A stretch of 64,000 nt of DNA from Gloeocapsopsis crepidinum LEGE 06123 (GCF_015207655.1 NZ_JADEWN010000025.1:1-64000), one strand, 5' to 3'. Counted from the stretch's first letter, positions 25,528 to 35,347 are shown. Numbers and translations are program-made. Notes: generated by a model not told the origin, from the letters alone.

Positions 25528-26757
25528 ATGTTTAAGTTGTACCATCGATCGCAATATTTATGTGTCTTACTGTGTATTGTGAGCTTGACCGCTACTTTAA
25601 TACTTACTCCTACATTCCATCAAAAGACTATTGCTAGCACTCGCACTCATTCTGCGGCTGAGTTACGAGGTGTCTGGTTAACAAATATAGATAGTGATGT
25701 TTTATTTGAGAGCGATCGCCTCAAAAACGCAATTGAGCGTCTGCATCAACTTAATTTCAATACAATCTATCCTACTGTGTGGAATTGGGGCTACACACTT
25801 TATCCTAGTCGAGTTGCCCAACGTGTCATTGGGCGATCGCTCGATCCTACACCAGGGCTACAAAGACGCGATGTTTTAAATGAAATCGTGCAACAAGCGC
25901 ATCAAAAAGGGATGGCAGCGATTCCTTGGTTTGAGTTTGGCTTTATGGCGCCGGCTGATTCATTTCTTGCCCAACGCCATCCGCAATGGCTGACGAGTCG
26001 CCGCGACGGCAGTAGAAATTGGCAAGAGGGAACTCACGAACGTGTATGGTTAAATCCCTTCCGCCCAGATGTACAACAGTTTATTTCGGACTTAATTGTC
26101 GAAATTGTTGGTAATTACGATGTAGATGGTATTCAATTTGACGATCACTTTGGTTTACCGTCAGAGTTTGGCTACGATGCTTACACTGTAGCTCTCTACC
26201 AAAAAGAACACCAAGGTCAAAGCCCTCCCAGCGATCCCCAAGATGCAGAGTGGGTTCGTTGGCGCGCTGACAAAATTACAAACTACATGCAACGAGTCTT
26301 TCATACCATCAAGGCTAGGAAGCAGAAGTGCTTAATTTCTGTATCCCCAAATCCGCAACGAGTTTCTTATGACTTATTTCTAGCAGACTGGGAAAAATGG
26401 GAACGCAAAGGATTCATTGAAGAACTTATCTTACAGGTATATCGTAACGATATTAATGTTTTTATTAGTGAACTACAGTACCCAGAAGTCGTTGCTGCGC
26501 AACGACACATCCCAGTTAGTGTGGGAATTTTAAGTGGGCTGAAAAATCGTCATGTTCCCATCAAGCAGGTTCAAGAGCAAGTTGCACAAGTGCGCCGACG
26601 CAAATTTGCCGGAGTTTCCTTCTTCTTTTATGAAACTTTGTGGAATCTTTCTCAGGAAAAATCAAGCGATCGCCAATCTGTCTTCCAAAGACTTTTCTCA
26701 GCCGCAACACCGCGACCAAATATTTACAAGGGGCGAGGGGTGAGGAGTGAGGGGTGA
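25528..26757 (+). CDS. Secreted family-10-like glycoside hydrolase (GHL10)
   Basis: 409 residues. A signal peptide (YLCVLLCIVSLTATLILTP, near residues 10-28) precedes the GHL10/DUF187 domain, which begins ELRGVWLTNIDSDVLF. NFNTIYPTVWNWGYTLYPS, IPWFEFGFM, and VDGIQFDDHFGLPSEFGYD (near 190-215, with likely catalytic acidic residues) follow. Members are thought to hydrolyse glucan or peptidoglycan-linked sugars outside the cytoplasm. The C-terminus (RGVRSEG) is encoded by a G-rich short tandem repeat at 26730-26756, so the true end may have been extended by repeat expansion. It stands alone, between long intergenic regions. Confidence 0.88.
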   Translation: MFKLYHRSQYLCVLLCIVSLTATLILTPTFHQKTIASTRTHSAAELRGVWLTNIDSDVLFESDRLKNAIERLHQLNFNTIYPTVWNWGYTLYPSRVAQRVIGRSLDPTPGLQRRDVLNEIVQQAHQKGMAAIPWFEFGFMAPADSFLAQRHPQWLTSRRDGSRNWQEGTHERVWLNPFRPDVQQFISDLIVEIVGNYDVDGIQFDDHFGLPSEFGYDAYTVALYQKEHQGQSPPSDPQDAEWVRWRADKITNYMQRVFHTIKARKQKCLISVSPNPQRVSYDLFLADWEKWERKGFIEELILQVYRNDINVFISELQYPEVVAAQRHIPVSVGILSGLKNRHVPIKQVQEQVAQVRRRKFAGVSFFFYETLWNLSQEKSSDRQSVFQRLFSAATPRPNIYKGRGVRSEG

Positions 26758-26900
26758 GTGGCTATTGGGAACGTTGTAGAGTGGGAGTGTTGTAGAGATT
26801 GAGAGATTTGATTACTTTACTATTGTTCTCTCTTACCCAACTACCCCCCTACTCAACCACCCAACTACCCTACTACTTGCCTACCCTCTGCTCTTCTTCC
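26730..26900. repeat. G/A-rich and C/T-rich short tandem repeats
   Basis: GGGGTGAGGAGTGAGGGG-type runs at the 3' end of the hydrolase gene, then CCACCCAACTACCCTACTAC-type runs up to 26900. Such short tandemly repeated sequences are typical of cyanobacterial intergenic DNA. Similar tracts occur near 49840 and 55440. Confidence 0.7.
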
Positions 26901-26901
26901 C

Positions 26902-28380
26902 TCAACCACCGATCCCCAGGCGTCCTGCTAAAGCGGGAGTAAGAGGTAAAAGTGTAGCAACCATTAAAAATAAAGCCAATAGCCCTAAAGCTGCACGGGC
27001 GTCGTCGGGTTCACTCAGTTCATTTTGGCTGGGGCGTTCTAAGTCGCGTTGTAAGAAAACAATGACAACTGCCCAGTACAAAGCTAGGGGATTAGCAAAA
27101 GAGGCGATCGCCAGTACAATTAGTGTTGCGATCGTCGTGCGTCCAGCAGTTTTACGTCCATAAATTGCTTGCACAATTCGACCACCATCGAGTTGTCCTG
27201 CTGGCATTAGGTTTAACGCTGTAATGACCAACCCTAACCAACCAATAACGGTTAGTGGGTGAACTGCGACGACATTTTGTTGCAGTGCCGAACCTAAAAT
27301 GACACGAGCAATTGTGCCTACTAAAATCGACCCTTGAAAAAACTCGGTCGGCACTTGAAATAAACTTTCGGGACGAGACAGGATCAAACCAAGAATTAAT
27401 AAAGTAAACGATAAAATTCCACCAAAGGCAGGTCCAGCAAAAGCAACATCAAACAATATTTTCCGGTTAGGTAAGATTGACTGAAATCGAGTAATTGCAC
27501 CGAAAGCACCAATTTGCAGAGTTGGGAGAAAAAATGGTGGACTTAGCCGCACTTGATAACGCTGTGCGAGTAACCGATGTCCGAGTTCGTGTATTAGTAA
27601 AACTGCTAAGATACCTGCTGCAATCGGTAATGGTTCTTGAAATCGCTGGATATTTGTCAAGAAATCAAAGCCTAGTAAAATGCCTCCAGCTTCCAGACAG
27701 GTTGCGATCGTAGCGATGAGTAAGACAACTGCTAAAATTGTTTGCGCTATGTTAGTAGGCTGGGGATCGTTGCGGCTAGGAAGAACAATGACAACAGGTC
27801 TACCATCAAGGTTCTCAACTAAAAATAAACGATAGCGATCGCCTAATTGCTGGTGTAGATTACTGCTTAATTTCTGAAAAACAGCTTCTGGTTCTCCCCG
27901 AAGATTACCTTTAAAGATAATTCCTTCTTGGTAAGGAATGGTTTCTGTCGCAAAAAAAGTATCGATCCCAAAAATACTACGTATTGCTCCCAAGTCTTCT
28001 TCAGCAATTGAAACTGCCTCAGGTTGTAGTTGTGGTGGAATATTTGATGCTTGATCGTCTTGAGTTGCATTAGCAAGGCGTTCACTTGCCCGCGATCGCA
28101 AGATGGCATCTTGACCAGCTGCTCTCAATTGCCTTCCCAAAAAAATATATACCACGGCTGAAGCAACTAACAAAAACAAGATCCCGACAATATTGATATA
28201 AATTCCAGTAGCAAATAAACCAAAAAATAACAGCCAAGGAGCCATTAACACTACTGACTGTAACCAAGCTATGACTCCTAGTTTGCCGTAAGGTCTAGCG
28301 CGATAAAAGCCCCAGCCTAATATGGTGAAAGCTGCTAATACAATCAGCCCGACTATAGAAGTTTCGGATGTTATGGACAT
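26902..28380 (-). CDS. EGY-like site-2 protease family M50 membrane metalloprotease
   Basis: About 492 residues from the ATG at 28380. A GGTGGAG ribosome binding site just upstream decides this start over the GTG at 28389. N-terminal hydrophobic helices are followed by a soluble region with FKGNLRGEPEAVF (near 155), the GNLR motif of plant EGY proteases. HELGHRLLAQRY (near 267) is the zinc-binding HExxH motif, and LMPAGQLDGGRIVQAIYG holds the third ligand (the NPDG-like motif). At least seven further membrane helices are visible. The family cleaves membrane-embedded substrates. EGY1 in plants is needed for chloroplast development, and the cyanobacterial role is unclear. Confidence 0.9.
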   Translation of the reverse strand: MSITSETSIVGLIVLAAFTILGWGFYRARPYGKLGVIAWLQSVVLMAPWLLFFGLFATGIYINIVGILFLLVASAVVYIFLGRQLRAAGQDAILRSRASERLANATQDDQASNIPPQLQPEAVSIAEEDLGAIRSIFGIDTFFATETIPYQEGIIFKGNLRGEPEAVFQKLSSNLHQQLGDRYRLFLVENLDGRPVVIVLPSRNDPQPTNIAQTILAVVLLIATIATCLEAGGILLGFDFLTNIQRFQEPLPIAAGILAVLLIHELGHRLLAQRYQVRLSPPFFLPTLQIGAFGAITRFQSILPNRKILFDVAFAGPAFGGILSFTLLILGLILSRPESLFQVPTEFFQGSILVGTIARVILGSALQQNVVAVHPLTVIGWLGLVITALNLMPAGQLDGGRIVQAIYGRKTAGRTTIATLIVLAIASFANPLALYWAVVIVFLQRDLERPSQNELSEPDDARAALGLLALFLMVATLLPLTPALAGRLGIGG

Positions 28381-29556
28381 TTTCTCCACCTTCGCTTCAA
28401 CCTGCGATCAGCTCTAGACAGCTAGCTGTTGCCGATACTCTTAATAATTTACAGGACTTCCTTGCTTAGGAGTGAAGAGCTAGTAGTTGATCTCGATAGG
28501 TCATGTCGGTAAGTGCCTGTGGCTATTTGATTGAAAGCGTTTACCAGATTTCAATTTTGGTTCACTGCACAAGGCGAAATTGAGTGAACGAATCGCCATC
28601 GCATTCTTTAACTAGCAGCAGTGCAGTAATTGTCAAATGAGGAAAATCAGACATTGAGGCATTAAGTTTGTTATCTGCTATGACAGTGCATAACGTTTTG
28701 TTGCAAAATTAGTCACCAGAGGAAGGGTTCTCTGTATTCTGGATCGTTGGTACTGAAAAATTATGCTTTTTTCAGGTGTGTTATCAAAAAGCTGTTTTTC
28801 AGAGGTAACAATGTCATTAAGAGTAGTTATAGAAAGCAATATTGAAATGAAACTTCGTACTATCTGCTTGAGGATGCATTTTTAAGTTCTGACAATTGAA
28901 GTGTGCAGTGTAATAAGCTTAGAAATTGTTTAACGAACTTGAGAGCCAAACCTACATAAGATTAAATATTACGTAATGTAATGCTCATCTATCTTTTTAA
29001 CTTGTGCTGGAATATTTCCATCATCATATAGATACTATGGGCGATCGCTACTTCTATCAAAAAAGATAATGACATCCAGCTCGCAAGTATTGCTACTTCA
29101 GTTACAAGTTGTCAAAGCACTTTATCCGTAGCACTTAGGTATAGTTCAAACACAAGCATTATGCAAGAATTGGGCAAACAATTTAGTCATTTGCCTGCAA
29201 ATTGTTAATTGGCGGTTATTTCTAGAGTATGGCATTCAAATGTATATATATATACAGTTATTTGAAATAGAATAATTTTAGATAATATTTACCTGAACTC
29301 AAATTATCAAGGGTAAAAATGAACGTAAGTTAATGGGTTGATGATGAATGGTGAATTGCTATTAACTATGAACCAACCTAAATGTAATAGATAATTCTGC
29401 CCAGCTACGCATTGGTTATTTTTTAAAATTAAGAAAATCTTTAGATCAAACAATGTTAATTAGTTTGGCAAAGCTTCTTAGAATTAGCTTGTCATTGGTT
29501 TATATAAATTATTGTCATTAATAAAATTTTTCAGATAGCTTGCAATATCAACAACA
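28381..29556. other. Long AT-rich intergenic region upstream of the substrate-binding protein gene
   Basis: About 1.2 kb with no convincing gene. The notable element is the TATA-rich palindrome at 29241-29257. The rest, including the divergent promoter region next to the M50 gene, shows nothing else I recognise. Confidence 0.5.
29241..29257. promoter_or_regulatory. AT-rich palindrome; fits NtcA consensus GTA-N8-TAC or a stretched GntR site
   Basis: TGTATATATATATACAG. GTA at 29242-29244 and TAC at 29253-29255 are separated by exactly 8 bases, the NtcA consensus, and TATACAGTT is shared with the GntR-upstream site at 36579. It lies about 300 bases before the substrate-binding protein gene. A TAGAAT (-10-like) at 29268 is closer than a class II NtcA promoter would need, and an AT microsatellite can produce the match by chance. 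Confidence 0.35.
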
Positions 29557-30861
29557 ATGAGTAAGATATCTCGGCGTCAAGTGCTTAGAACTGGGTTGGC
29601 TGCTGGTGCAATGCTAACTGCAACCCAGTGTGGTGGTAATAATACTAGTCAGCAGCCCACAACAGGACCAACAATTATTACAAATCAAATCAAAGATGTA
29701 ACTTTACGCTTGATTGGAACAGGTGTTTCTCAAATTAATGAAATTCGAGCGCAAGCTGAGAAAGATTTAGGGTTTAAGCTTAGTATGCGTGCTCTAAGTA
29801 CTGAGGAAAACAATCAAATTGCAATTACTCAGCCAAAGCAATATGACATTTTCGATGGAGAATATTTCAGTTTACCCTTAGTTATTCCTTCAGGGAACTT
29901 ACAGCCAATTGACGTTAAGAGAGTTCCAGAATTTGACAAGTTAGTACCCATCTTTACGACTGGAGATTTATATCCAAACGCGCCTGTAAATACTTCACAA
30001 GGAACTGCACCGCGTAACGTGATGTTTGTAACAGGTCAAGATTCAACAGAATTTGCCAACCAACCCACAGAATTTGCTACACTTATTCCTTTCCAGTACA
30101 ACGCTGATACATTAGGTTATCGCCCCGATCTTGTAGATGACAAAATTGTGTCTTGGGGACAACTTTTTGATCCCAAATACAAGGGAAGAACAGCACTTTT
30201 AGATATTCCCTCAATTGGCATTATGGATGCTGCAATGGTCGTGGAAGCCCAAGGGATCATGCAGTTTGGTGATAAAGGCAATATGACTCGCGAAGAACTT
30301 GATCGCATTACAGCAATTTTAATTGAACAAAAACGAGCAGGACAATTTCGCGCCTTTTGGAAGACTTTTGACGAATCAGTTAACTTAATGTCTGCTGGAG
30401 AAGTTGTTTTACAATCGATGTGGTCGCCAGCTGTGACTGCTGTTAAAGCTAGAGGTTTAGAGTGTGTTTATGCTCCACTCAAAGAAGGATATCGTGGTTG
30501 GGGTGGTGGTATTGGACTATCGCGTAATCTTTCAGGCATTGAACTTGATGCTGCTTACGAATACATTAACTGGATGTTAGACGGCTGGGTAGGTGGTTTT
30601 TTGGGAAGACAAGGTTATTACAGCGCGATCCCTGAAAATGCCCGCAAGCACATGTCAGCAGCAGAGTGGAATTTCTGGTATGAAGGTCAGCCAGCTTCTG
30701 AAGATATTATCGATCCTTTTGGCAAGAAAATTGAGTCACAAGGCGCAGTACGTGATGGCGGTTCCTTTAACGATCGCATGGGTAATGTTGTCTGTTGGAA
30801 CTCGGTCATGGACGAACAAACTTACTTAGTACAGAAATGGAATGAGTTTGTCGCAGCATAA
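29557..30861 (+). CDS. ABC transporter substrate-binding protein (polyamine/PotD-type), twin-arginine or lipoprotein exported
   Basis: 434 residues. The N-terminus MSKISRRQVLRTGLAAGAML carries a twin-arginine-type motif, and a Cys in TATQCGG could be lipidated. The mature part looks like a cluster D extracellular binding protein: YDIFDGEYFSLPLVIPSGNLQPID, LIPFQYNADTLGYRPDLV and WGQLFDPKYKGRTALLDIP are typical of PotD/spermidine-putrescine-binding proteins. It delivers substrate to an importer. The permeases and ATPase of the same class are 1.3-5 kb away on the opposite strand, so it is the likely partner although it is not in the same operon. The ligand is unknown. Confidence 0.88.
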   Translation: MSKISRRQVLRTGLAAGAMLTATQCGGNNTSQQPTTGPTIITNQIKDVTLRLIGTGVSQINEIRAQAEKDLGFKLSMRALSTEENNQIAITQPKQYDIFDGEYFSLPLVIPSGNLQPIDVKRVPEFDKLVPIFTTGDLYPNAPVNTSQGTAPRNVMFVTGQDSTEFANQPTEFATLIPFQYNADTLGYRPDLVDDKIVSWGQLFDPKYKGRTALLDIPSIGIMDAAMVVEAQGIMQFGDKGNMTREELDRITAILIEQKRAGQFRAFWKTFDESVNLMSAGEVVLQSMWSPAVTAVKARGLECVYAPLKEGYRGWGGGIGLSRNLSGIELDAAYEYINWMLDGWVGGFLGRQGYYSAIPENARKHMSAAEWNFWYEGQPASEDIIDPFGKKIESQGAVRDGGSFNDRMGNVVCWNSVMDEQTYLVQKWNEFVAA

Positions 30862-30873
30862 TTTATAGTATTG

Positions 30874-30890
30874 GCAGGCGAGACGCCTGC
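30874..30890. terminator. Hairpin between convergent genes
   Basis: GCAGGCG-AGA-CGCCTGC, a perfect 7-bp stem 12 bases after the substrate-binding protein stop codon and just before the end of the convergent amidohydrolase gene. It may terminate both. It belongs to the dispersed GCAGGC hairpin family of the window. Confidence 0.6.
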
Positions 30891-30899
30891 GCCTACAAT

Positions 30900-32138
30900 T
30901 TAATAAATTTCATCTAGTTTTAAGAAAGTCTGTAATAGCACATTTGCACCTTGAGTACACTGTTCTGGGGAAGTATACTCATCTTCAGCATGACTAATAC
31001 CAGCAAGACTTGGCACAAAAATCATTCCCATATCCGCAAACCGACCAATTTCTTGGGCGTCGTGTCCAGCGCGACTCGGCAAATAAGTATAACTTAAGCC
31101 TGATTGCTGACAAACTTGGGCGATCGCTTCTTGAATATTCGGTGCAGCTAATGTCGGTAATACATGCAGCATTTGCGTCATTTCTATTTCAGTCTGAGTT
31201 GCAGCAGCAATGTCTCCCAGCTGATTTTTGATCTGCGCCACCATATCTTCTAGATGAGTCTGAGACATATCACGCAAGTCAATTTTCAAATCTACTTTTG
31301 CTGGGACAATATTTGCCGCATTGGGAGAAACGCAAAAATAACCTACTGTCGCTACCTGTTCTCCTGGTGTTTCTGTCGCTAACTTATTAACAGCCAAGAT
31401 AATTTGCGATGCAGCTACCAAAGCATCTTTACGCATATTCATTGGGGTAGTTCCTGCATGATTAGGACGCCCCGTAACAGTGACATGGTGGCGATACTGT
31501 CCCACAATGCCAATTACAACTCCGACTTCATCCCCAGTACTTTCTAAAACACCACCTTGTTCGACGTGTAATTCTACAAAAGCAGCAATATCACCAGGCT
31601 GGCGCTTTGCGGTTGCCAGTTGCGACCAATCACCACCAATTTGCGCTAAACACGTTTCAATTGGCGTACCATCGTTGCGACGGTAGCACTTGGGATCGAG
31701 AACCGCAGTACCCGCCATTGCTTTACAGCCAAGAACGCTATTTTCTTCATCGGTAAAAACCATCACTTCAATCGGATGTTGCAGACGAATATTATTTTCT
31801 TGCAAGACGTGGACAACTTCGATTCCTGCCAAAACTCCGAGAACACCATCAAATTTACCTGCTACCGGAACAGTATCAATGTGCGAACCTGTAGCTAGCG
31901 CCCCTGCACCTTCTTTTCTTCCTGCATAAGTACCAATAATATTTCCTGCTGCATCAACTCGCACCCTCATTCCCGCTTCAACCATCCATGATTGTACAAG
32001 TTGTCGTGCTAATAAATCTTCTGGAGTGAACGCGACGCGACTCACACCGCCTCCTGGTAATTTGCCAATTTCTGCTAACTGCGCAATATTTCGATTCAAG
32101 CGATCGCCATTTACCACAGGTATCAATGCAACAGTCAT
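30900..32138 (-). CDS. M20-family Zn amidohydrolase (allantoate / N-carbamoyl-L-amino acid hydrolase type)
   Basis: 412 residues. GSHIDTVPVAGKFDGVLGVLAG (near 81-102) carries the first metal His and the Asp bridge, VFTDEENSVLG (near 125) supplies the catalytic Glu, and FVELHVEQGGVLE the next metal-binding site. RPNHAGTTPM and SRAGHDAQE fit AllC/HyuC, which hydrolyse allantoate or N-carbamoyl amino acids with release of ammonia. Sequence does not separate the two activities. It is the 3'-most gene of a minus-strand run with ABC permeases and ATPase, implying the transported compound is its substrate or precursor. The gap to the permease gene at 32184 is 45 bases. Confidence 0.88.
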   Translation of the reverse strand: MTVALIPVVNGDRLNRNIAQLAEIGKLPGGGVSRVAFTPEDLLARQLVQSWMVEAGMRVRVDAAGNIIGTYAGRKEGAGALATGSHIDTVPVAGKFDGVLGVLAGIEVVHVLQENNIRLQHPIEVMVFTDEENSVLGCKAMAGTAVLDPKCYRRNDGTPIETCLAQIGGDWSQLATAKRQPGDIAAFVELHVEQGGVLESTGDEVGVVIGIVGQYRHHVTVTGRPNHAGTTPMNMRKDALVAASQIILAVNKLATETPGEQVATVGYFCVSPNAANIVPAKVDLKIDLRDMSQTHLEDMVAQIKNQLGDIAAATQTEIEMTQMLHVLPTLAAPNIQEAIAQVCQQSGLSYTYLPSRAGHDAQEIGRFADMGMIFVPSLAGISHAEDEYTSPEQCTQGANVLLQTFLKLDEIY

Positions 32139-32183
32139 AAAATCCTCTTGATTACGTTGTACTTTGTTGAACGAGTTGTATTA

Positions 32184-32996
32184 CTAACCCTCTTGACGAT
32201 GGGAAAGAAGTTGGAATGCTGCGACTGCAACTCCAATAAGTAAAAAAGAAAACGCTGTTGTCAGTGTTCCCAATGCATACAACGCTGGTGTTGTCACATT
32301 AGTTGTCATGCCAAAAATTTCTAGAGGTAACGTATTGTTTTCCCCAGAAATCAAAGATGTGCGGGTGAATTCATCGTAAGAAAGCGTGAAACCAAATAGA
32401 CCTACACCAATCAAACTAGGAGCAATTAAGGGTAACAAAATTTGCCAAAATGTCTGAGAATCATTTGCACCTAAGTCGCGCGATGCTTCTTCATAAGAAG
32501 GATTAAATCGATTAAATACGCCCACCATAATCAAAAAAGCAAAAGGTAGCGTCCATGTCAAATGCCCTGCTAATGCCGAAGAATACCACTGATTGTCTAT
32601 GCCCAGTAAACTAAATACAATTCCAATTCCCAAAGACACAAGAATACTTGGGACAATCAAGCTAGAAATTGTTAAATAAAATATTAAATTCGATCCCCAA
32701 AATTTGCTCCGAAATGCCATGCCAGCTAAAACACTCAAAGCAACAGTAATCGCCATTACTAATAAACCTAACAAAAAAGAACGCTGAAATGCACTAACAA
32801 AATCACCAACCCGTTGCTGTTGAAAAACTTCTCCCAACCAGTAAAAACTAAATCCCCGCATAGGAAAAGTTAACTGTCCTTCTGGTCCTTGTAGTGATAA
32901 AAGAAAAATTGCTGAAAAAGGTCCATATAAAAACAAAACAAATAATCCAAAAAAAGCAGCTAATAAATAAAAAGAAAGAGGTCGTTTTTTACTCAT
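32184..32996 (-). CDS. ABC transporter permease (PotC-type)
   Basis: 270 residues with six hydrophobic helices. The N-terminus LSFYLLAAFFGLFVLFLYGPFSAIF and the cytoplasmic loop YEEASRDLGANDSQTFWQILLPLIAPSLIGVG match the EAA motif that docks on the ATPase. It belongs to the spermidine/putrescine and related polyamine-type permeases. It overlaps no neighbour but lies 5 bases from the PotB-type gene. It should pair with that permease to form the transmembrane channel. Confidence 0.92.
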   Translation of the reverse strand: MSKKRPLSFYLLAAFFGLFVLFLYGPFSAIFLLSLQGPEGQLTFPMRGFSFYWLGEVFQQQRVGDFVSAFQRSFLLGLLVMAITVALSVLAGMAFRSKFWGSNLIFYLTISSLIVPSILVSLGIGIVFSLLGIDNQWYSSALAGHLTWTLPFAFLIMVGVFNRFNPSYEEASRDLGANDSQTFWQILLPLIAPSLIGVGLFGFTLSYDEFTRTSLISGENNTLPLEIFGMTTNVTTPALYALGTLTTAFSFLLIGVAVAAFQLLSHRQEG

Positions 32997-33001
32997 TTAA
33001 T

Positions 33002-33856
33002 CTAAAGTTCTTTACGAATATCAACTGCGCGTAAGATTCCAAAAACAAGTAGTAGAGTCACTAAAAGTAAAATGACTGCATTTGCTGCAGCCATAGGATA
33101 TTGCAAACTTCCAATCTGAGTCCGAATTAAATATCCAACAGAAGATGATTGCCCGCCACTCATTAATCTAACAGTTGCAAATTCACCCATAACAAGCGTC
33201 ACAATAAAAATTGAACCGATCGCAATTCCTGGTACTGCTAAAGGTAAAATAATTTCTTTTTGAATTTGCCATCCTGAAGCACCTGCATCTTCAGCCGCTG
33301 CCACTAAAGCGCGATCAATACGCATCATACTGTTAAAGATAGGAGCAATCATAAATAAACTATAGAGATGCACCATTGCTAAAACAACAGCAAAGTCAGA
33401 AAACAAAAACATTTCTATCGGCTGATTAGTAACACCAAGTGCCATGAGTGTTTGATTCAGCACTCCTTCACGACCTAAAAATGGAATCCAAGAAATCATC
33501 CGAATGATATTAGATGTTAAAAAAGGAATTGTGCAGATTAAAAATAAAACAATTTGCCAGCGCAAACTCGTGACATGAAAGGCTAAAAAGTAGGCAATAG
33601 GATAAGCGATCGCTAGTGTTATTAACCAGACAATTGCTACAAATTTAAATGTATTGATGTAAGTTGCTAAATAAACTGGAGAAGAAAAAATAGCAGCATA
33701 ATTATCCCAGGTGAATGCTGGAGACATCGAGTAACCAGTGAACTCCCAGAAACTCACCATTAAAATTGCAGCAATTGGAATTACTAAAAATAAGAAAAAA
33801 ACTAAAGTTTGAGGTGCAACTAATAGATAAGGCTGTATATTTTTCCAGTTCTTCAT
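33002..33856 (-). CDS. ABC transporter permease (PotB-type)
   Basis: 284 residues, six membrane helices (LVAPQTLVFFLFLVIPIAAIL and others). The loop VAAAEDAGASGWQIQKEIILPLAVPGIAIG is the EAA motif of the first permease of PotB-type importers. It is cotranscribed with the PotC-type gene. The ATPase gene lies upstream on the same strand after a 129-base gap. Substrate specificity is not readable from permeases. Confidence 0.92.
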   Translation of the reverse strand: MKNWKNIQPYLLVAPQTLVFFLFLVIPIAAILMVSFWEFTGYSMSPAFTWDNYAAIFSSPVYLATYINTFKFVAIVWLITLAIAYPIAYFLAFHVTSLRWQIVLFLICTIPFLTSNIIRMISWIPFLGREGVLNQTLMALGVTNQPIEMFLFSDFAVVLAMVHLYSLFMIAPIFNSMMRIDRALVAAAEDAGASGWQIQKEIILPLAVPGIAIGSIFIVTLVMGEFATVRLMSGGQSSSVGYLIRTQIGSLQYPMAAANAVILLLVTLLLVFGILRAVDIRKEL

Positions 33857-33985
33857 ATAAAATTTAATATTTAAAGTGGTAGAAAAAACGTTACATCAAT
33901 CCTCTAAAATTCAGTATATGTAAGCAAGAGAAAATCATCAACTACGCCCTTCGTCATCCCAGAGCGGATTTTTGATTATACTCAT

Positions 33986-35158
33986 TTAATGAGCTAGAAA
34001 AATACAGTCATCTGCTGACCAACGCAGTATTATAAGTTGACCTTCTTGTAAGGAACTGTTATGCCAATCATCAGTGCGAACTTTATAAAGCAGTTCTTGT
34101 CCTGTCTTTTCTGCCATCAAGGAAACTCGCGTGACATATCCAGTTAGTTCAACCGCAGTAATTCGTACTGAAATATGATTTTGCTTGGTAGATGGTATCG
34201 AAGTTGCTGCTGAGTAAGGCTCTAATTCAACCAAGTCAGCCCGAATGGAACACGCCGCTTCATTTCCTATCACAGCCCCGTATCCGCGACAAAAAAGCGA
34301 ACCAATTCCTTTTACATCTAACTCAATCAAGTCGCTATTTGTATCAGCAATACAATTGATTACTTTGCCTGTAAAAATATTTTGATCGCCCATAAATTTA
34401 GCGACAAACTGCGAAGCCGGAGTACGAAAAACTTCAGCAGGAGTGGCAACTTGTTCGATATGACCGTGGTTCATGACAACAATTTGATCGGATAGTGCAA
34501 ACGCTTCGTCTACTCCGTGCGTTACCTGAATGAATGTCATACCAAACTGTTTTTGAATTTTGCGCAATTCTCCGCGCATCCTCAGTCGTAGAGTTTCATC
34601 CAACGCGCTTAAGGGTTCATCGAGAAGTAAGACTTTGGGACGCGTTACTAATGCCCTTGCTAGTGCGACTCGCTGCTGTTGTCCGCCACTCAATTGCACC
34701 GGTTTGCGTTCAGCAAGATGACTTAAACCGATAAGTTCTAACATTTCTCCTACACGGGTACGGCGATCGCTTTGCGGAATCTTACGCATCTTTAAGCCAA
34801 AGTCCACATTTTGCCAAACGGTTTTATGCGGAAACAGTGCATAATTTTGAAACATCATCGCAGTGTCGCGCTTGGCTGGCGGTAAGTTATTGACGTGGCG
34901 ATCGCCTATGAGGACATCCCCACTGGTCACATCTTCGTGTCCTGCAATCATCCGTAGTGTTGTTGTTTTCCCACAACCACTTGGTCCTAACAAGCAGCAA
35001 TAATCTCCCGCAGGAATATCTAAGTTCAAATTCTCTACCGCAACAAACGAGCCATACTTTTTGCTGACTGAGCGTAAACTGACTCCCTGTGCTGTCAAAC
35101 CCAAGTCGCAAACCGCATTAGTTTTTCCTACGCTGTTGATTTTAGTTCCAATGTTCAT
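33986..35158 (-). CDS. ABC transporter ATP-binding protein (PotA-type)
   Basis: 390 residues. Walker A GPSGCGKTT is near residue 60, the signature LSGGQQQRVALARAL near 158, Walker B LLLDEPLSALD near 178 and the switch His in VTHGVDEAFALSD. A C-terminal TOBE-like domain (AACSIRADLVELEPY) completes a PotA-type ATPase. It is upstream of the permeases on the minus strand, with the operator-like site about 106 bases before its start. Its N-terminus is about 20 residues longer than usual, so the true start could be further in, at the codon before GVSLRSVSKKYG. Confidence 0.93.
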   Translation of the reverse strand: MNIGTKINSVGKTNAVCDLGLTAQGVSLRSVSKKYGSFVAVENLNLDIPAGDYCCLLGPSGCGKTTTLRMIAGHEDVTSGDVLIGDRHVNNLPPAKRDTAMMFQNYALFPHKTVWQNVDFGLKMRKIPQSDRRTRVGEMLELIGLSHLAERKPVQLSGGQQQRVALARALVTRPKVLLLDEPLSALDETLRLRMRGELRKIQKQFGMTFIQVTHGVDEAFALSDQIVVMNHGHIEQVATPAEVFRTPASQFVAKFMGDQNIFTGKVINCIADTNSDLIELDVKGIGSLFCRGYGAVIGNEAACSIRADLVELEPYSAATSIPSTKQNHISVRITAVELTGYVTRVSLMAEKTGQELLYKVRTDDWHNSSLQEGQLIILRWSADDCIFLAH

Positions 35159-35263
35159 AGCACATTTCCTGCAAAATGCGGATAAAAAATTTTATACGAT
35201 TTGTTAGCAATAAATTGTTAGTTACTGACAGTTGACTAATGCTGATGCAAGATTTTTATTAAT

Positions 35264-35278
35264 TGTATTCTGTATACA
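35264..35278. promoter_or_regulatory. Candidate GntR operator upstream of the transporter operon
   Basis: TGTATTCTGTATACA. It shares 14 of 15 bases with a site at 36572-36586 upstream of the GntR gene, and both contain the palindrome TGTATACA. It lies about 106 bases upstream of the ATPase start codon. FCD/VanR-type GntR proteins are known to bind TGTATACA-like palindromes (for example Atu1419, ATGTATACAT), so the GntR regulator encoded at 36684 is the likely ligand. Confidence 0.65.
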
Positions 35279-35347
35279 TTAAAGGCAGGCTTGAAAAAAG
35301 TTGTTATTAAACATACAAATAATTTCATCCTGTTGTCTTCAAAGGAA

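Noticed and set aside
25367-25582. 71-codon frame overlapping the start of the GHL10 glycoside hydrolase gene
   Set aside because: It overlaps the hydrolase's signal peptide in another frame and has no recognisable features.
28990-29050. Origin-like or integration site near the GCGATCGC octamer
   Set aside because: HIP1 octamers are everywhere in the window. There is no DnaA box cluster or att-like repeat.
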